A DNA stretch of 64,000 nt, from the NCBI GenBank assembly GCA_934667475.1, contig CAKUMB010000004.1:72391-136390 (forward strand). Reading direction: 5' to 3'. The notes below the pieces were generated by a model. That model did no database searches. It was not told the DNA's origin and worked only from the letters and a program-made list of their open reading frames with translations. Shown one piece after another: positions 40,221 to 49,061 of this stretch. Position numbers and translations under genes: made by a program. The stretch comes from an uncultured Muribaculaceae bacterium. Its GTDB lineage: Bacteria > Bacteroidota > Bacteroidia > Bacteroidales > Muribaculaceae. Each line of letters opens with the position of its first letter. Within the stretch, counting starts at the first letter, position 1.

Positions 40221-43013
40221 CTAAATGCCAAGCTTAGCCTTCAGATACTGGCCCGTATAGCTCTCGGGGCAGGCTGCAATCTCCTCGGGCGTGCCCGTGG
40301 CCACCACGTTGCCGCCCTTGTCGCCGCCTTCGGGGCCAAGATCAATCACGTGGTCGGCGCATTTTATCACATCCAGGTTGTGTTCAATCACCACCAGCGT
40401 GTGGCCGTGCTGCACCAGCCTGTCGAGCGAGCGCATCAGTGTGTTGATGTCGTGCATGTGCAGGCCCGTGGTGGGCTCGTCGAATATGAACATGGTGTGC
40501 TGCTTGCGGTCGCCGCTCAGGAAGCTGGCCAGCTTCACGCGCTGGTTTTCGCCGCCGCTCAGCGTCGACGACGACTGTCCCAGCTTTATGTAGCCAAGGC
40601 CCACATCCTGCAGCGGCTTCAGGCGGTTCACAATCTTTTTCTCGTTGAATGTGTTGCTGGCCGAGAAAAACTCAATGGCTTGGTTCACAGTCATGTCGAG
40701 CACATCATATATGTTTTTGCCGCGGAATGCCACCTCCAGTGCGCTCTTGCTGAATCGCTTGCCGTGGCAGGCGTCGCAGGTGAGGGTGATGTCGGCCATA
40801 AACTGCATCTCAATCGTTATCTTGCCCTCACCCTTGCACTCCTCGCAGCGTCCGCCGGGAGCGTTAAACGAGAAGTAGCCGGCCTTGTAGCCCATTTGCT
40901 TCGACAGCTGCTGCTCGGCAAAGAGCTTCCTGATTTCGTCGAACGCCTTGATGTAGGTGGCCGGATTGCTGCGCGACGACTTGCCAATGGGGTTTTGGTC
41001 GACAAACTCCACGCCCGACAGCTGCTGCAGGTCGCCCTCAAGCGAGGCGTAGGTGCCCGGTGTGTCGCAGCTGTCGCCAAAGTGGCGCGCCAGCGCGCGG
41101 TAGAGTATGCCAGTCACCAGGGTCGACTTGCCCGAGCCGCTCACGCCAGTCACCGCCGTCATCACCCCAAGGGGGAACTTCACGTCCACTCCCTTCAGGT
41201 TGTTTTCGGCCGCACCCTTCACCTCAATGTAGCTGCTGCTCTTGCGCCTGGATGTGGGCACCGGAATTTTCAGTTCGCCCGTCAGGTATTTCAGCGTGTA
41301 GCTTTGCGGGGCGTGGCTCAGGGTATTCACTTCGCCCTGATACACCACTTGGCCGCCCAGCCGCCCAGCCTCGGGGCCTATGTCAATCAGGTAGTCGGCT
41401 GCGCGGATGATGTCCTCGTCGTGCTCCACCACCACCACGGTGTTGCCCAGCCGCTGCAGCATGCGCAGCACCTTTATCAGGCGGTCGGTGTCGCGCGAGT
41501 GAAGGCCTATGCTCGGCTCGTCGAGAATGTATATCGACCCCACCAGCGAGCTGCCCAGCGACGTGGCCAGATTGATGCGCTGGCTCTCGCCGCCGCTAAG
41601 TGTCGACGACAGGCGGTCGAGCGTCAGGTAGCCAAGGCCCACCTCCACCATGTAGTCGAGGCGGTTGTCAATCTCGGTGAGCACGCGTTTGGCCACCGTC
41701 TTGTCGGCCTCATCCAGCTCAAGCCGCCCGAACCCCTGCCGCAGCTCCGACACTGGCATCTGCACCAGCTCGCCAATGCTTTTGCCGCCCACCTTCACAT
41801 AGCTTGCCTCGGGCTTCAGCCTCGAGCCGTGGCAGGTGGGGCACACCGTCTTGCCGCGGTAGCGCGCCAGCATCACGCGGTATTGAATGTTATACGATTT
41901 GCTCTTCACAAAGTCGAAGAATCCGTCAATGCCGCCAAATGTGGCGTTGCCGTGCCACAAAAAGTCCTTTTGTGCCTGTGTCAGTTTGTAGTAGGGGCGG
42001 TGTATGGGAAACTTGTTGGCCTCGGCCACCCTTATCAGGGCATTCTTCCACTCGCTCATCACCTGGCCGCGCCAGCACATCACTGCGTCGTCATACACGC
42101 TCAGTGTCTTGTTGGGAATCACCAGGCTCTCGTCAATGCCCATCACCTTGCCGAACCCCTCGCAGGTGGGGCAGGCGCCAATGGGGTTGTTGAAGTTAAA
42201 CATAAGGTCGGTGGGCTCATGAAACTTGATGCCGTCGGCCTCAAAACTCTTTGAAAACTGGTGTTCCTCCACAGAGCCGCCGTCGAGGTGCATTTGCAAT
42301 ATGCACTCGCCGTTGCCCTCATAGAAGGCCGTCTGCAGCGAGTCGAGCAGGCGCATCTCGTCGGCCTTGTCGTGCGTCACGCTCATGCGGTCAATCAGCA
42401 GGCGGTAGTCGCCGCCCTTGGCCGCCGCCGGGTCTTGCATCACCTGCGTGATGGGCACAAAGCGCCCGCCGCATTCCAGCCTGGAATATCCGCCTTTTTG
42501 CAGCACATCGAGCTCTGTGGCAAAGTCGCGCCCCTCAGGCACCGTGATGTGCGTGAGCAGCGCAAAGCGCGTGCCGTCGGGGTAGCTGTTTATCTTGTTG
42601 AGCACATCGGCGCTGGTGTGCTTCTTCACCAGCTGGCCCGAAACTGGCGAGTAGGTCTTGCCCACGCGCGCAAACAGCAGCCGCAGGTAGTCGTAGATCT
42701 CGGTCGATGTGCCCACAGTGCTGCGGCTGTTGCGGTTGTTCACCTTCTGTTCGATGGCTATGGCGGGCGGCAGGCCGCGAATGAAGTCGCAGTCGGGCTT
42801 GGTCATGCGGCCCAGAAACTGGCGCGCATATGACGACAGACTCTCCACATAGCGCCGCTGCCCCTCGGCATACAGCGTGTCGAAGGCCAGCGACGACTTG
42901 CCCGAGCCCGAAAGCCCCGTTATCACCACAAACTTGTTGCGGGGAATGGTCACATTCACATTTTTCAGATTGTTGACCCGTGCCCCCTGAATCACTATGT
43001 CATTTGAAATCAT
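40221..43013 (-). CDS. uvrA: Excinuclease ABC subunit A
   Basis: The 930-residue product has two ABC ATPase modules: Walker A GLSGSGKSSLAFDT near residue 35 and GVSGSGKSTLVTG in the second half. Signature motifs LSGGESQRINLA and LSGGENQRVKLAS are present, as are zinc-finger cysteines in CPTCEGFG and CDACHGKRFS. UvrA scans DNA for bulky lesions and loads UvrB in nucleotide excision repair. It is monocistronic, with a -7 box at 43042-43049. No second UvrA copy is in the window. Confidence 0.97.
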   Translation of the reverse strand: MISNDIVIQGARVNNLKNVNVTIPRNKFVVITGLSGSGKSSLAFDTLYAEGQRRYVESLSSYARQFLGRMTKPDCDFIRGLPPAIAIEQKVNNRNSRSTVGTSTEIYDYLRLLFARVGKTYSPVSGQLVKKHTSADVLNKINSYPDGTRFALLTHITVPEGRDFATELDVLQKGGYSRLECGGRFVPITQVMQDPAAAKGGDYRLLIDRMSVTHDKADEMRLLDSLQTAFYEGNGECILQMHLDGGSVEEHQFSKSFEADGIKFHEPTDLMFNFNNPIGACPTCEGFGKVMGIDESLVIPNKTLSVYDDAVMCWRGQVMSEWKNALIRVAEANKFPIHRPYYKLTQAQKDFLWHGNATFGGIDGFFDFVKSKSYNIQYRVMLARYRGKTVCPTCHGSRLKPEASYVKVGGKSIGELVQMPVSELRQGFGRLELDEADKTVAKRVLTEIDNRLDYMVEVGLGYLTLDRLSSTLSGGESQRINLATSLGSSLVGSIYILDEPSIGLHSRDTDRLIKVLRMLQRLGNTVVVVEHDEDIIRAADYLIDIGPEAGRLGGQVVYQGEVNTLSHAPQSYTLKYLTGELKIPVPTSRRKSSSYIEVKGAAENNLKGVDVKFPLGVMTAVTGVSGSGKSTLVTGILYRALARHFGDSCDTPGTYASLEGDLQQLSGVEFVDQNPIGKSSRSNPATYIKAFDEIRKLFAEQQLSKQMGYKAGYFSFNAPGGRCEECKGEGKITIEMQFMADITLTCDACHGKRFSKSALEVAFRGKNIYDVLDMTVNQAIEFFSASNTFNEKKIVNRLKPLQDVGLGYIKLGQSSSTLSGGENQRVKLASFLSGDRKQHTMFIFDEPTTGLHMHDINTLMRSLDRLVQHGHTLVVIEHNLDVIKCADHVIDLGPEGGDKGGNVVATGTPEEIAACPESYTGQYLKAKLGI

Positions 43014-43041
43014 TGCTCGCTCATCAATAAAAATAAGTCTA

Positions 43042-43049
43042 CAAAGTTA
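43042..43049 (-). promoter_or_regulatory. -7 promoter box TAACTTTG for uvrA
   Basis: The minus strand reads TGTAACTTTGTAG, an exact TAnnTTTG about 28 nt upstream of the uvrA ATG. Confidence 0.65.
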
Positions 43050-43150
43050 CAGAAAACGCCGCACACACCGAAATCCCGCCTCCAATATAGTCCTAAATAA
43101 ATTTAACCGCGCGCTATCGGTGCCATTATGAGGGTGATTGTGTAAAAAGC

Positions 43151-43184
43151 AAAAGCGGGGCAGCCCGATGGCTGCTCCGCTTTT
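43151..43184 (-). terminator. Terminator of the methylmalonyl-CoA mutase operon
   Basis: A 15-bp stem (43151-43165 with 43170-43184, one G-T pair, 4-nt loop) lies 63 nt past the large-subunit stop codon. A-rich sequence on the left becomes T-rich on the minus strand. Confidence 0.8.
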
Positions 43185-43247
43185 ATCTTGATGCCGGCAC
43201 CGCACGCGGGGTGGGGCACTGGCGTTGGTTTGCTTGGAATAATGCTC

Positions 43248-45383
43248 CTACTCTTTGTCGAGCAGGATGTCCATGATGCTGATGGCCGACTTCATCACCG
43301 ACGAGCCGGGGCCGAAGATGGCTGCCACGCCTGCCTTGTAAAGGAAGTCGTAGTCCTGCATAGGAATCACACCACCGGCAATCACCACAATGTCCTCGCG
43401 GCCAAGCTTCTTCAGCTCGGCAATAACGGCAGGGATAAGGGTCTTGTGACCTGCAGCGAGCGACGATACGCCCAGCACGTTCACATCGTTTTCAACTGCC
43501 TCTTTGGCAGCCTCTTCCGGTGTCTGGAACAGCGGGCCCATGTCCACGTCAAATCCGCAGTCGGCATAGCCCGTGGCCACCACTTTGGCGCCGCGGTCGT
43601 GACCGTCCTGGCCCATCTTGGCAATCATAATACGGGGCTGGCGGCCCTCCTTCTTGGCAAACTCAGCTGTGAGTTCGCGAGCCTTCTCCAAATCGGGATC
43701 GGCCTTTGTCTCTGATGAATACACGCCTGAAATTGTTTTAACTACTGCTTTGTAACGGCCCACAATCTTCTCGCAGGCATCTGAAATCTCACCCAGCGAA
43801 GCGCGGTCTTTGGCTGCGGTCACAGCCAGCTCCAGCAGGTTGCCGTTGCCGGTCTTCACACATTCGGTGATGGCGTCGAGGTCGGCCTTCACTTTGTCGT
43901 TGTCGCGCTCGGCATACAGCTTCTTGAGGCCTGCCACCTGCTCGTTGCGCACCTCGGTGTTGTCGATCTCGAGGATGTCGATGGGGGCCTCCTTCTCGAG
44001 GCAATACTTGTTCACGCCCAGAATTGTCTGGCGGCCCGAGTCGATGCGGGCCTGGGTGCGTGCTGCAGCCTCTTCGATGCGCATTTTGGGCACACCGGTC
44101 TCGATGGCCTTGGCCATACCGCCAAGTTTCTCGATTTCCTTGATGTGGTCCCAAGCCTTGTGCACCAGGTCGTCGGTGAGCTTCTCCACATAGAACGAGC
44201 CTGCCCACGGGTCGATGGCCTTGGTTACATAAGTCTCTTGCTGGATATAAATCTGAGTGTTACGCGCAATACGTGCCGAGAAGTCGGTAGGCAGTGCTAT
44301 GGCCTCGTCGAGTGCGTTGGTGTGCAGCGACTGGGTGTGGCCCTGAGCTGCTGCCATGGCCTCGATGCAGGTGCGGCCCACATTGTTGAAGGGGTCTTGA
44401 GCGGTGAGCGACCAGCCCGACGTCTGGCTGTGTGTGCGCAGCGACATCGATTTGGGGTTCTTCGGACCGAACTCTTTCACAATCTTGGCCCACAGCAGAC
44501 GGCCTGCGCGCATCTTGGCAATCTCGGTGAAGAAGTTCATGCTGATGCCCCAGAAGAACGACAGACGCGGAGCGAATGCGTCGATGTTGAGGCCTGCGTT
44601 GATACCGGTGCGGATGTAGTCCAGACCATCGGCCAGCGTGTAGGCCAACTCGATGTCGGCAGTTGCGCCGGCTTCCTGCATATGGTAGCCCGAAATAGAG
44701 ATTGAGTTGAACTTGGGCATGTATTTCGAAGTGTACTCGAATATGCTGGCAATAATCTGCATCGAGAACTTAGGCGGGTAGATGTAGGTGTTGCGCACCA
44801 TGAACTCCTTGAGAATGTCGTTCTGGATTGTGCCGGCCATCTCCTCGAGCTTTGCGCCCTGCTCAAGGCCTGCCACAATGTAGAATGCCATCACAGGCAG
44901 CACGGCGCCGTTCATTGTCATCGACACCGACATCTTGTTGAGCGGGATGCCGTTGAACAGCACCTTCATGTCCTCAACCGAGCAGATCGACACACCTGCC
45001 TTACCCACATCGCCCACTACGCGCTGGTTGTCGGCGTTGTAGCCGCGGTGGGTGGGGAGGTCGAATGCCACCGACAGACCCTTCTGGCCCGAAGCCAGGT
45101 TGCGGCGGTAGAATGCGTTCGACTCGGCAGCGGTCGAGAAGCCTGCATACTGACGCACGGTCCATGGGCGGAACGGGTACATCATGCTGTAAGGGCCGCC
45201 GAGAAACGGCGGAATACCTGCCACATATTGCAGATGCTCAAGGCCCTCAAGGTCTTCTTTTGTGTAGACAGGCTTGATGTCGATAAGCTCGGCATTCTTC
45301 CATGTCTTGCCCTGGGGCAGAGGCTTGTGCTGACCATTAAAAGCCTCGTTTTCAATATCTATGTCTTTAAAATTTGGTCTCAT
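43248..45383 (-). CDS. mutB: Methylmalonyl-CoA mutase large (catalytic) subunit
   Basis: The 711-residue product has the (beta/alpha)8 substrate domain with FLGGPYSMMYPFRPWTVRQYAG near the N-terminus. A C-terminal cobalamin-binding domain follows, with the base-off ligand motif DxHxxG at D593-H595-G598 (GQDGHDRG). It interconverts methylmalonyl-CoA and succinyl-CoA with adenosylcobalamin, the key step of the Bacteroidales succinate-propionate pathway. It starts 12 nt after the small-subunit gene. No epimerase or decarboxylase gene is next to it. Confidence 0.96.
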   Translation of the reverse strand: MRPNFKDIDIENEAFNGQHKPLPQGKTWKNAELIDIKPVYTKEDLEGLEHLQYVAGIPPFLGGPYSMMYPFRPWTVRQYAGFSTAAESNAFYRRNLASGQKGLSVAFDLPTHRGYNADNQRVVGDVGKAGVSICSVEDMKVLFNGIPLNKMSVSMTMNGAVLPVMAFYIVAGLEQGAKLEEMAGTIQNDILKEFMVRNTYIYPPKFSMQIIASIFEYTSKYMPKFNSISISGYHMQEAGATADIELAYTLADGLDYIRTGINAGLNIDAFAPRLSFFWGISMNFFTEIAKMRAGRLLWAKIVKEFGPKNPKSMSLRTHSQTSGWSLTAQDPFNNVGRTCIEAMAAAQGHTQSLHTNALDEAIALPTDFSARIARNTQIYIQQETYVTKAIDPWAGSFYVEKLTDDLVHKAWDHIKEIEKLGGMAKAIETGVPKMRIEEAAARTQARIDSGRQTILGVNKYCLEKEAPIDILEIDNTEVRNEQVAGLKKLYAERDNDKVKADLDAITECVKTGNGNLLELAVTAAKDRASLGEISDACEKIVGRYKAVVKTISGVYSSETKADPDLEKARELTAEFAKKEGRQPRIMIAKMGQDGHDRGAKVVATGYADCGFDVDMGPLFQTPEEAAKEAVENDVNVLGVSSLAAGHKTLIPAVIAELKKLGREDIVVIAGGVIPMQDYDFLYKAGVAAIFGPGSSVMKSAISIMDILLDKE

Positions 45384-45395
45384 TTCTACTAAGTG

Positions 45396-47237
45396 TTATT
45401 TTAAAAGTTTAGCGTTGAAAGCCTTTAATGTGTTAAGCACATTGCTCTTTACGTTCACAAATGTGCTGATGCCAAGGTTGCGGAACTCCTCGGTGTCGGG
45501 GCCTGCAAGCACAAGCTCTTCCTTGCCGTCGATTTCCTTCACGGCCTGCGGAATGAGCTCGGCATACTCGGGATCGCTCGAGCACAGCACAATTATGTCG
45601 GCCTTCTTCTCGCGTGCGGCCTTCACGCCCTCGGCCACAGTGTTGAAGCCAAGGTTGTCGATAATCTCATAGCCAGCGCAGGCAAAGAAGTTGCTCGAGA
45701 ACTGGGCGCGGGCCAGACGCATGGTGAGGTTGCCAATGGTGAGCATGAACACCTTGGGCGCTGTGGCCGACTGCTCGGTGGCATAGCGCAGGTCTTCAAA
45801 CTCGCTTGCAAGGCGCTTGGTGTTGAGCTTGGTCTCGCCTTCTTCGCACGAGCATGAGCACTGGCACTTGGCTTCCTTCTCTTTGAGGCTTGCCATCTTG
45901 TCGGCAGCCTTCTCGGTGAAGTTCGGGAACTGGTTGGTGCCCAGCAGCTGCTCACGGCGCTTGGCCACCTTGTCAAGTCGGGTCTGGGCCGAAGCGTTCA
46001 CGGCTGCCACAATGTCGGCAATCTGTGCCTTGAAGCCGCCCTTGTCCTCAACCTCGAGGAACAGTTTCCAGCCCTCTTTGGCCACCGACTCGGTGAGGGA
46101 CTCAATATAATAGCTGCCGCCGGCGGGGTCAACCACCTTGTCGAGGTGGCTCTCTTCCTTAAGCAGTATCTGCTGGTTGCGGGCCAGGCGCTCCGAGAAT
46201 TCCTCGGGTGTCTTGTATGACGCGTCAAACGGTGTCACCACCAGCGAGCTCACACCGGCCAGAACGGCCGACATGGCCTGGGTCTGCGAGCGCAGCAGGT
46301 TCACGTATGAGTCATACACCGTCTGGGTAAAGCGTGTGGTGGTGGCATTCACCTCCATCTTGCATGCGCAGTCGCAGGCGGGGTTGTATTTCTTCACAAT
46401 CTGGGCCCACAGCATGCGGGCAGCGCGGAACTTGGCAATCTCCATGAAGTACACGGTGGTGATGCCCATGTTAAACTTTATGCGCTTGGCCACCTCGTCG
46501 GCAGTGAAGCCGGCCTCGGTGAGCTCGGCCAGCCATTCCTCGCCCCAGGCCAGGGCGTAGCCCAGCTCCTGATAGATGAATGCGCCGGCGTTGTTCAGCA
46601 GCACTGTGTCAACGCTGAGCACGCGCAGGTTCTTCACCGGGGCGGCCACCTTCAGCAGTTCGCTGGCAATGGCCACGATGTCGCCGCCGAAGGCCACACC
46701 GTGCTTCAGCTGCTTCTTGAACGGGTCGAAGTTGATTGAACCGCAGAATGTGTCTTCGGCCTTGGCTGCTTTCACAAGCTCCACAAGGGCCTTGGCCACA
46801 TTCACTGCCTGCTTGGGGCAGCAGTAGAGGTTCACCTCCACCTTGCCCAGGTCGATGCCGCCCAGCAGCACGGCCAGGTCGGTGTCCTTCTCAAGGTTGA
46901 AGCCAAACGAAGTGATGCCCTTGTTGAGCAGCACCTTGGCCTTGGCGTTGGCCTCAGCCGCGTCGGCCACCTCGATGTCTTGGCGCACGCGCCAGTCGTT
47001 GGTGGTGCTGTTGTTGCCGCGCACAAAGGGGTATTCGCCCGGAAGTGAGCCGGTTTGTTTCAAGTCCTTAATGTCCTCGCCGCGGTACATCGGCTGGGCA
47101 TTAAATCCCTCATTTGTTCGCCACACCAGTTTCTTGTTGAAGTCGGCGCCTTTCAGGTCGACCTCAACCTTGGCTCTCCATTCCTCGGTAGAGACCGGAG
47201 GAAATTCGGTGAACAGTTTTTCTCTTTTTTCTGCCAT
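45396..47237 (-). CDS. mutA: Methylmalonyl-CoA mutase small subunit
   Basis: The 613-residue product is homologous to the large subunit (FSERLARNQQILLKEESHLDKV; DPAGGSYYIESLTES) but lacks the DxHxxG cobalamin ligand, as expected for the non-catalytic MutA partner. Two unusual cysteine clusters occur: CDCAC around residue 297 and CQCSCSC at residues 458-464 in the linker before the degenerate B12-binding-like domain. It heads the operon, with a -7 box at 47334-47341 and a leader of about 88 nt in which no cobalamin riboswitch is recognisable. Confidence 0.95.
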   Translation of the reverse strand: MAEKREKLFTEFPPVSTEEWRAKVEVDLKGADFNKKLVWRTNEGFNAQPMYRGEDIKDLKQTGSLPGEYPFVRGNNSTTNDWRVRQDIEVADAAEANAKAKVLLNKGITSFGFNLEKDTDLAVLLGGIDLGKVEVNLYCCPKQAVNVAKALVELVKAAKAEDTFCGSINFDPFKKQLKHGVAFGGDIVAIASELLKVAAPVKNLRVLSVDTVLLNNAGAFIYQELGYALAWGEEWLAELTEAGFTADEVAKRIKFNMGITTVYFMEIAKFRAARMLWAQIVKKYNPACDCACKMEVNATTTRFTQTVYDSYVNLLRSQTQAMSAVLAGVSSLVVTPFDASYKTPEEFSERLARNQQILLKEESHLDKVVDPAGGSYYIESLTESVAKEGWKLFLEVEDKGGFKAQIADIVAAVNASAQTRLDKVAKRREQLLGTNQFPNFTEKAADKMASLKEKEAKCQCSCSCEEGETKLNTKRLASEFEDLRYATEQSATAPKVFMLTIGNLTMRLARAQFSSNFFACAGYEIIDNLGFNTVAEGVKAAREKKADIIVLCSSDPEYAELIPQAVKEIDGKEELVLAGPDTEEFRNLGISTFVNVKSNVLNTLKAFNAKLLK

Positions 47238-47333
47238 AGCTTTTAATAAAATTATATAGTAACTTTTTTAGTTTTATAGACTTTCAGTCAGTGTCCTTAT
47301 CCTTAATGTAGTAAGTTCGCTGTATTCAACCCA

Positions 47334-47341
47334 CAAATATA
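47334..47341 (-). promoter_or_regulatory. -7 promoter box TATATTTG for mutA-mutB
   Basis: The minus strand reads ACTATATTTGTGGG, an exact TAnnTTTG. Confidence 0.6.
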
Positions 47342-47668
47342 GTTCAAAATCCACAATTATAAAAACTCCAACCACTTTTTAAGTAATTTTTTCCGTAATT
47401 CCCGCCCGTTTCACACATCGCGGCACACCGACAAAAGGGGGTGGCGGTTTAATGACAGAAATTGCCAATTTAGAATCCGGCTATCGCAACTTGCCACACT
47501 CTTGCAAAAACTTAGGTGGCTCTTGTGCAGCGGTGTGAAAAATGTCGAGGTGGAAGGCCTTGGCGGAGCTGACAGGGGGCGGATTAGGCAGCACCGGAAA
47601 GGCGTAGCGTTTCACGTCAAGAACGTTGGGCCGTGCAGTGATGTGCGGCCCATTTATTGTAAAAATGT
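47342..47668. other. Intergenic region upstream of higBA, unassigned
   Basis: About 330 bases between mutA and the higBA operator. A 67-codon plus-strand frame (47502-47705) and a 21-codon one starting MSRWKALAELTGGG (near 47539) are present, but I recognise neither and no promoter precedes them. Near 47627-47650 a GGGCCG/CGGCCC stem followed by ATTTATTG looks like a weak terminator. This may be a remnant of a lost gene or a small RNA; the sequence alone does not decide. Confidence 0.4.
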
Positions 47669-47687
47669 ATTCGCAAAATCTGCGAAT
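47669..47687 (+). promoter_or_regulatory. Palindromic operator candidate at the higBA promoter
   Basis: ATTCGCA (47669-47675) and TGCGAAT (47681-47687) form a perfect 7-bp dyad with a 5-nt spacer. It overlaps the expected -33 region of the promoter whose -7 box is at 47703-47710. HigA-type antitoxins repress their own operon by binding such dyads. Confidence 0.55.
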
Positions 47688-47702
47688 GTTAAAAAGATTG
47701 CC

Positions 47703-47710
47703 TAACTTTG
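47703..47710 (+). promoter_or_regulatory. -7 promoter box TAACTTTG for higBA
   Basis: This is an exact TAnnTTTG match, 22 nt before the toxin ATG. Confidence 0.65.
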
Positions 47711-47731
47711 CAATGTTATCTAATAGGCGAT

Positions 47732-48049
47732 ATGATAGTTTATTTCACAAAGCAGTATTTGCTTGACTTGTACACTAAGGGCGAGGCAGACAAGAAGCAC
47801 CGCTTTCAGCCCGAAGTTATAAGAAAATATGTGATGGTGGTCAACATTATGAGGAATGTGGCTGACATCACGAAACTTTGGCAATATAAGTCCTTGCACT
47901 ACAAGAAACTGACTGGCAACAAATCAGGCATTTCATCGGTAAGGGTTACAAGCCAATATCGCGTTGAATTTACAGAACAGACAAAAGATGGGCAAGAAGT
48001 CGCCACTATTTGCAATATAACAGAATTATCCAACCACTATGACGATTAA
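47732..48049 (+). CDS. higB: HigB/RelE-family toxin
   Basis: The 105-residue product starts MIVYFTKQYLLDLYTKG. The ending KKLTGNKSGISSVRVTSQYRVEF matches the RelE/HigB core (L-x-G-x-R-S-x-R-x-x-x-x-Y-R). Such toxins cut mRNA on the ribosome. The antitoxin gene follows with an 11-nt overlap; this toxin-first order is characteristic of higBA. Base composition is clearly more AT-rich than the neighbouring genes, which suggests recent acquisition. The ATG at 47732 is preferred over a TTG at 47708 that overlaps the promoter. Confidence 0.85.
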   Translation: MIVYFTKQYLLDLYTKGEADKKHRFQPEVIRKYVMVVNIMRNVADITKLWQYKSLHYKKLTGNKSGISSVRVTSQYRVEFTEQTKDGQEVATICNITELSNHYDD

Positions 48050-48374
48050 AGATATGAGTAACAATGTAATGTGTGCGAACAATTATGCACCAGTTTATCC
48101 AACCCCACCGAGTGAGATTTTGAAAGCCGAGGTCGAATATAGGGGCATAACGCAGCGCAAATTGGCCGAGGATATGGGGCTAACCTATTCAGTTGTTAAC
48201 GAGTTGCTGAATGGATGTAGGCCGTTAACGGCAAAGACCGCTTTGCTTTTTGAGGCCGTGCTTGGCACAAGTGCGGAAGACTTGCTCAGAATGCAAGCGA
48301 CGTATAACATTCAAGTGCTGCGCAAAGACACCTCCTTTATGCGCAAATTGGCAAGCATAGCAGCGGTGCTTTGA
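48039..48374 (+). CDS. higA: HigA-family antitoxin, XRE-type DNA-binding protein
   Basis: The 111-residue product has the HigA pattern PPSEILKAEVEYRGITQRKL, then AEDMGLTYSVVNELLNGCRP (helix-turn-helix), LTAKTALLFEAVLGTSAEDLL and the short tail after QATYNIQ. It should neutralise the upstream toxin and repress the operon through the dyad at 47669-47687. ATGs at 48039 and, six codons in, 48054 are both possible; the first gives the 11-nt overlap with higB. Confidence 0.87.
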   Translation: MTIKDMSNNVMCANNYAPVYPTPPSEILKAEVEYRGITQRKLAEDMGLTYSVVNELLNGCRPLTAKTALLFEAVLGTSAEDLLRMQATYNIQVLRKDTSFMRKLASIAAVL

Positions 48375-48453
48375 AGCCGCCAACATATCATCACAGAAAA
48401 GGACGCCCAACATGGACGCCCTTTCTTGTTGTATGCTCATGCCGGGCATATAA

Positions 48454-48490
48454 CACAAAAGGCTCAAGCTGGGGGCTTGAGCCTTTTGTG
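48454..48490 (-). terminator. Terminator of the tmRNA gene
   Basis: A perfect 16-bp inverted repeat (48454-48469 with 48475-48490, loop of 5) with A/T-rich outer ends lies 27 nt after the tmRNA 3' end. It may also serve higBA from the other side. Confidence 0.82.
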
Positions 48491-48516
48491 GCGGCCGGTG
48501 TGTGCCGGCTGCTGTG

Positions 48517-48914
48517 TGGAGCTGGAGGGGTTTGAACCCTCGTCCAAACGCGGAACCGCCAAGCTTTCTACATGCTTAGTCATGACTTGGTTTTAGTCCG
48601 CCTACAGGATCATGACTACCAATATGCGGCTTAGCCTCTAAGTTTCGGCTCTGGCCCGAGGCTTGCCAGCGCCTATTCCCGATATTTTAGCACCACCGGT
48701 TCGATTAGCCTCGGAAAAAGGGCAATCGGGTGATGTCTTGTCTCCACCGCCTTGGGCGGAGATTAAGCCAACCTACTATACTTCAGTTAGGCAGCAAGAG
48801 CGTAGTTGTTTTCGCCAGTTAAATTGTCCGATGTCGGTGATTTAAGAGTTCAGGCATCATCACTCTGCATGCTTACTTGCCGACTCTACACGCTGTCAAA
48901 GCCAAATCAGCCCC
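48517..48914 (-). ncRNA. ssrA: Transfer-messenger RNA (tmRNA)
   Basis: The minus strand starts GGGGCTGATTTGGCTTTGAC and ends with the T-arm and acceptor GGTTCAAACCCCTCCAGCTCC. The 5' GGGGCTG pairs with 3' CAGCTCC. The tag frame at 48787-48816 reads GENNYALAA followed by TAA, so the full tag is (A)GENNYALAA, as in Porphyromonas relatives. The 3' CCA is not encoded (the genome reads ACAC). Length is about 398 nt. It rescues stalled ribosomes with SmpB. Open frames drawn over this stretch are not genes. Confidence 0.95.
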
Positions 48915-48942
48915 ATTGTGCGCCTATTGTCGATAAGCGCGG

Positions 48943-48950
48943 CAAAATTA
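48943..48950 (-). promoter_or_regulatory. -7 promoter box TAATTTTG for ssrA
   Basis: The minus strand reads TGTAATTTTGCCG, an exact TAnnTTTG; the start near 48936 leaves a 5' extension of about 20 nt to be removed by RNase P. Confidence 0.65.
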
Positions 48951-49061
48951 CAGTCTCCGCAGCTATTCTCCAAATGTTTTTTGGTGAAAATGCGGCCTGG
49001 TGGCTGATTTTTGCACTCATCGGCGCATAATGGGGCCGGTTTTGATGGCTTGGGGTGTGTG

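Noticed and set aside
48663..49030. Two open frames of 60 and 74 codons
   Set aside because: The first lies inside the tmRNA gene and the second runs over its 5' end and promoter; the RNA explains the sequence.
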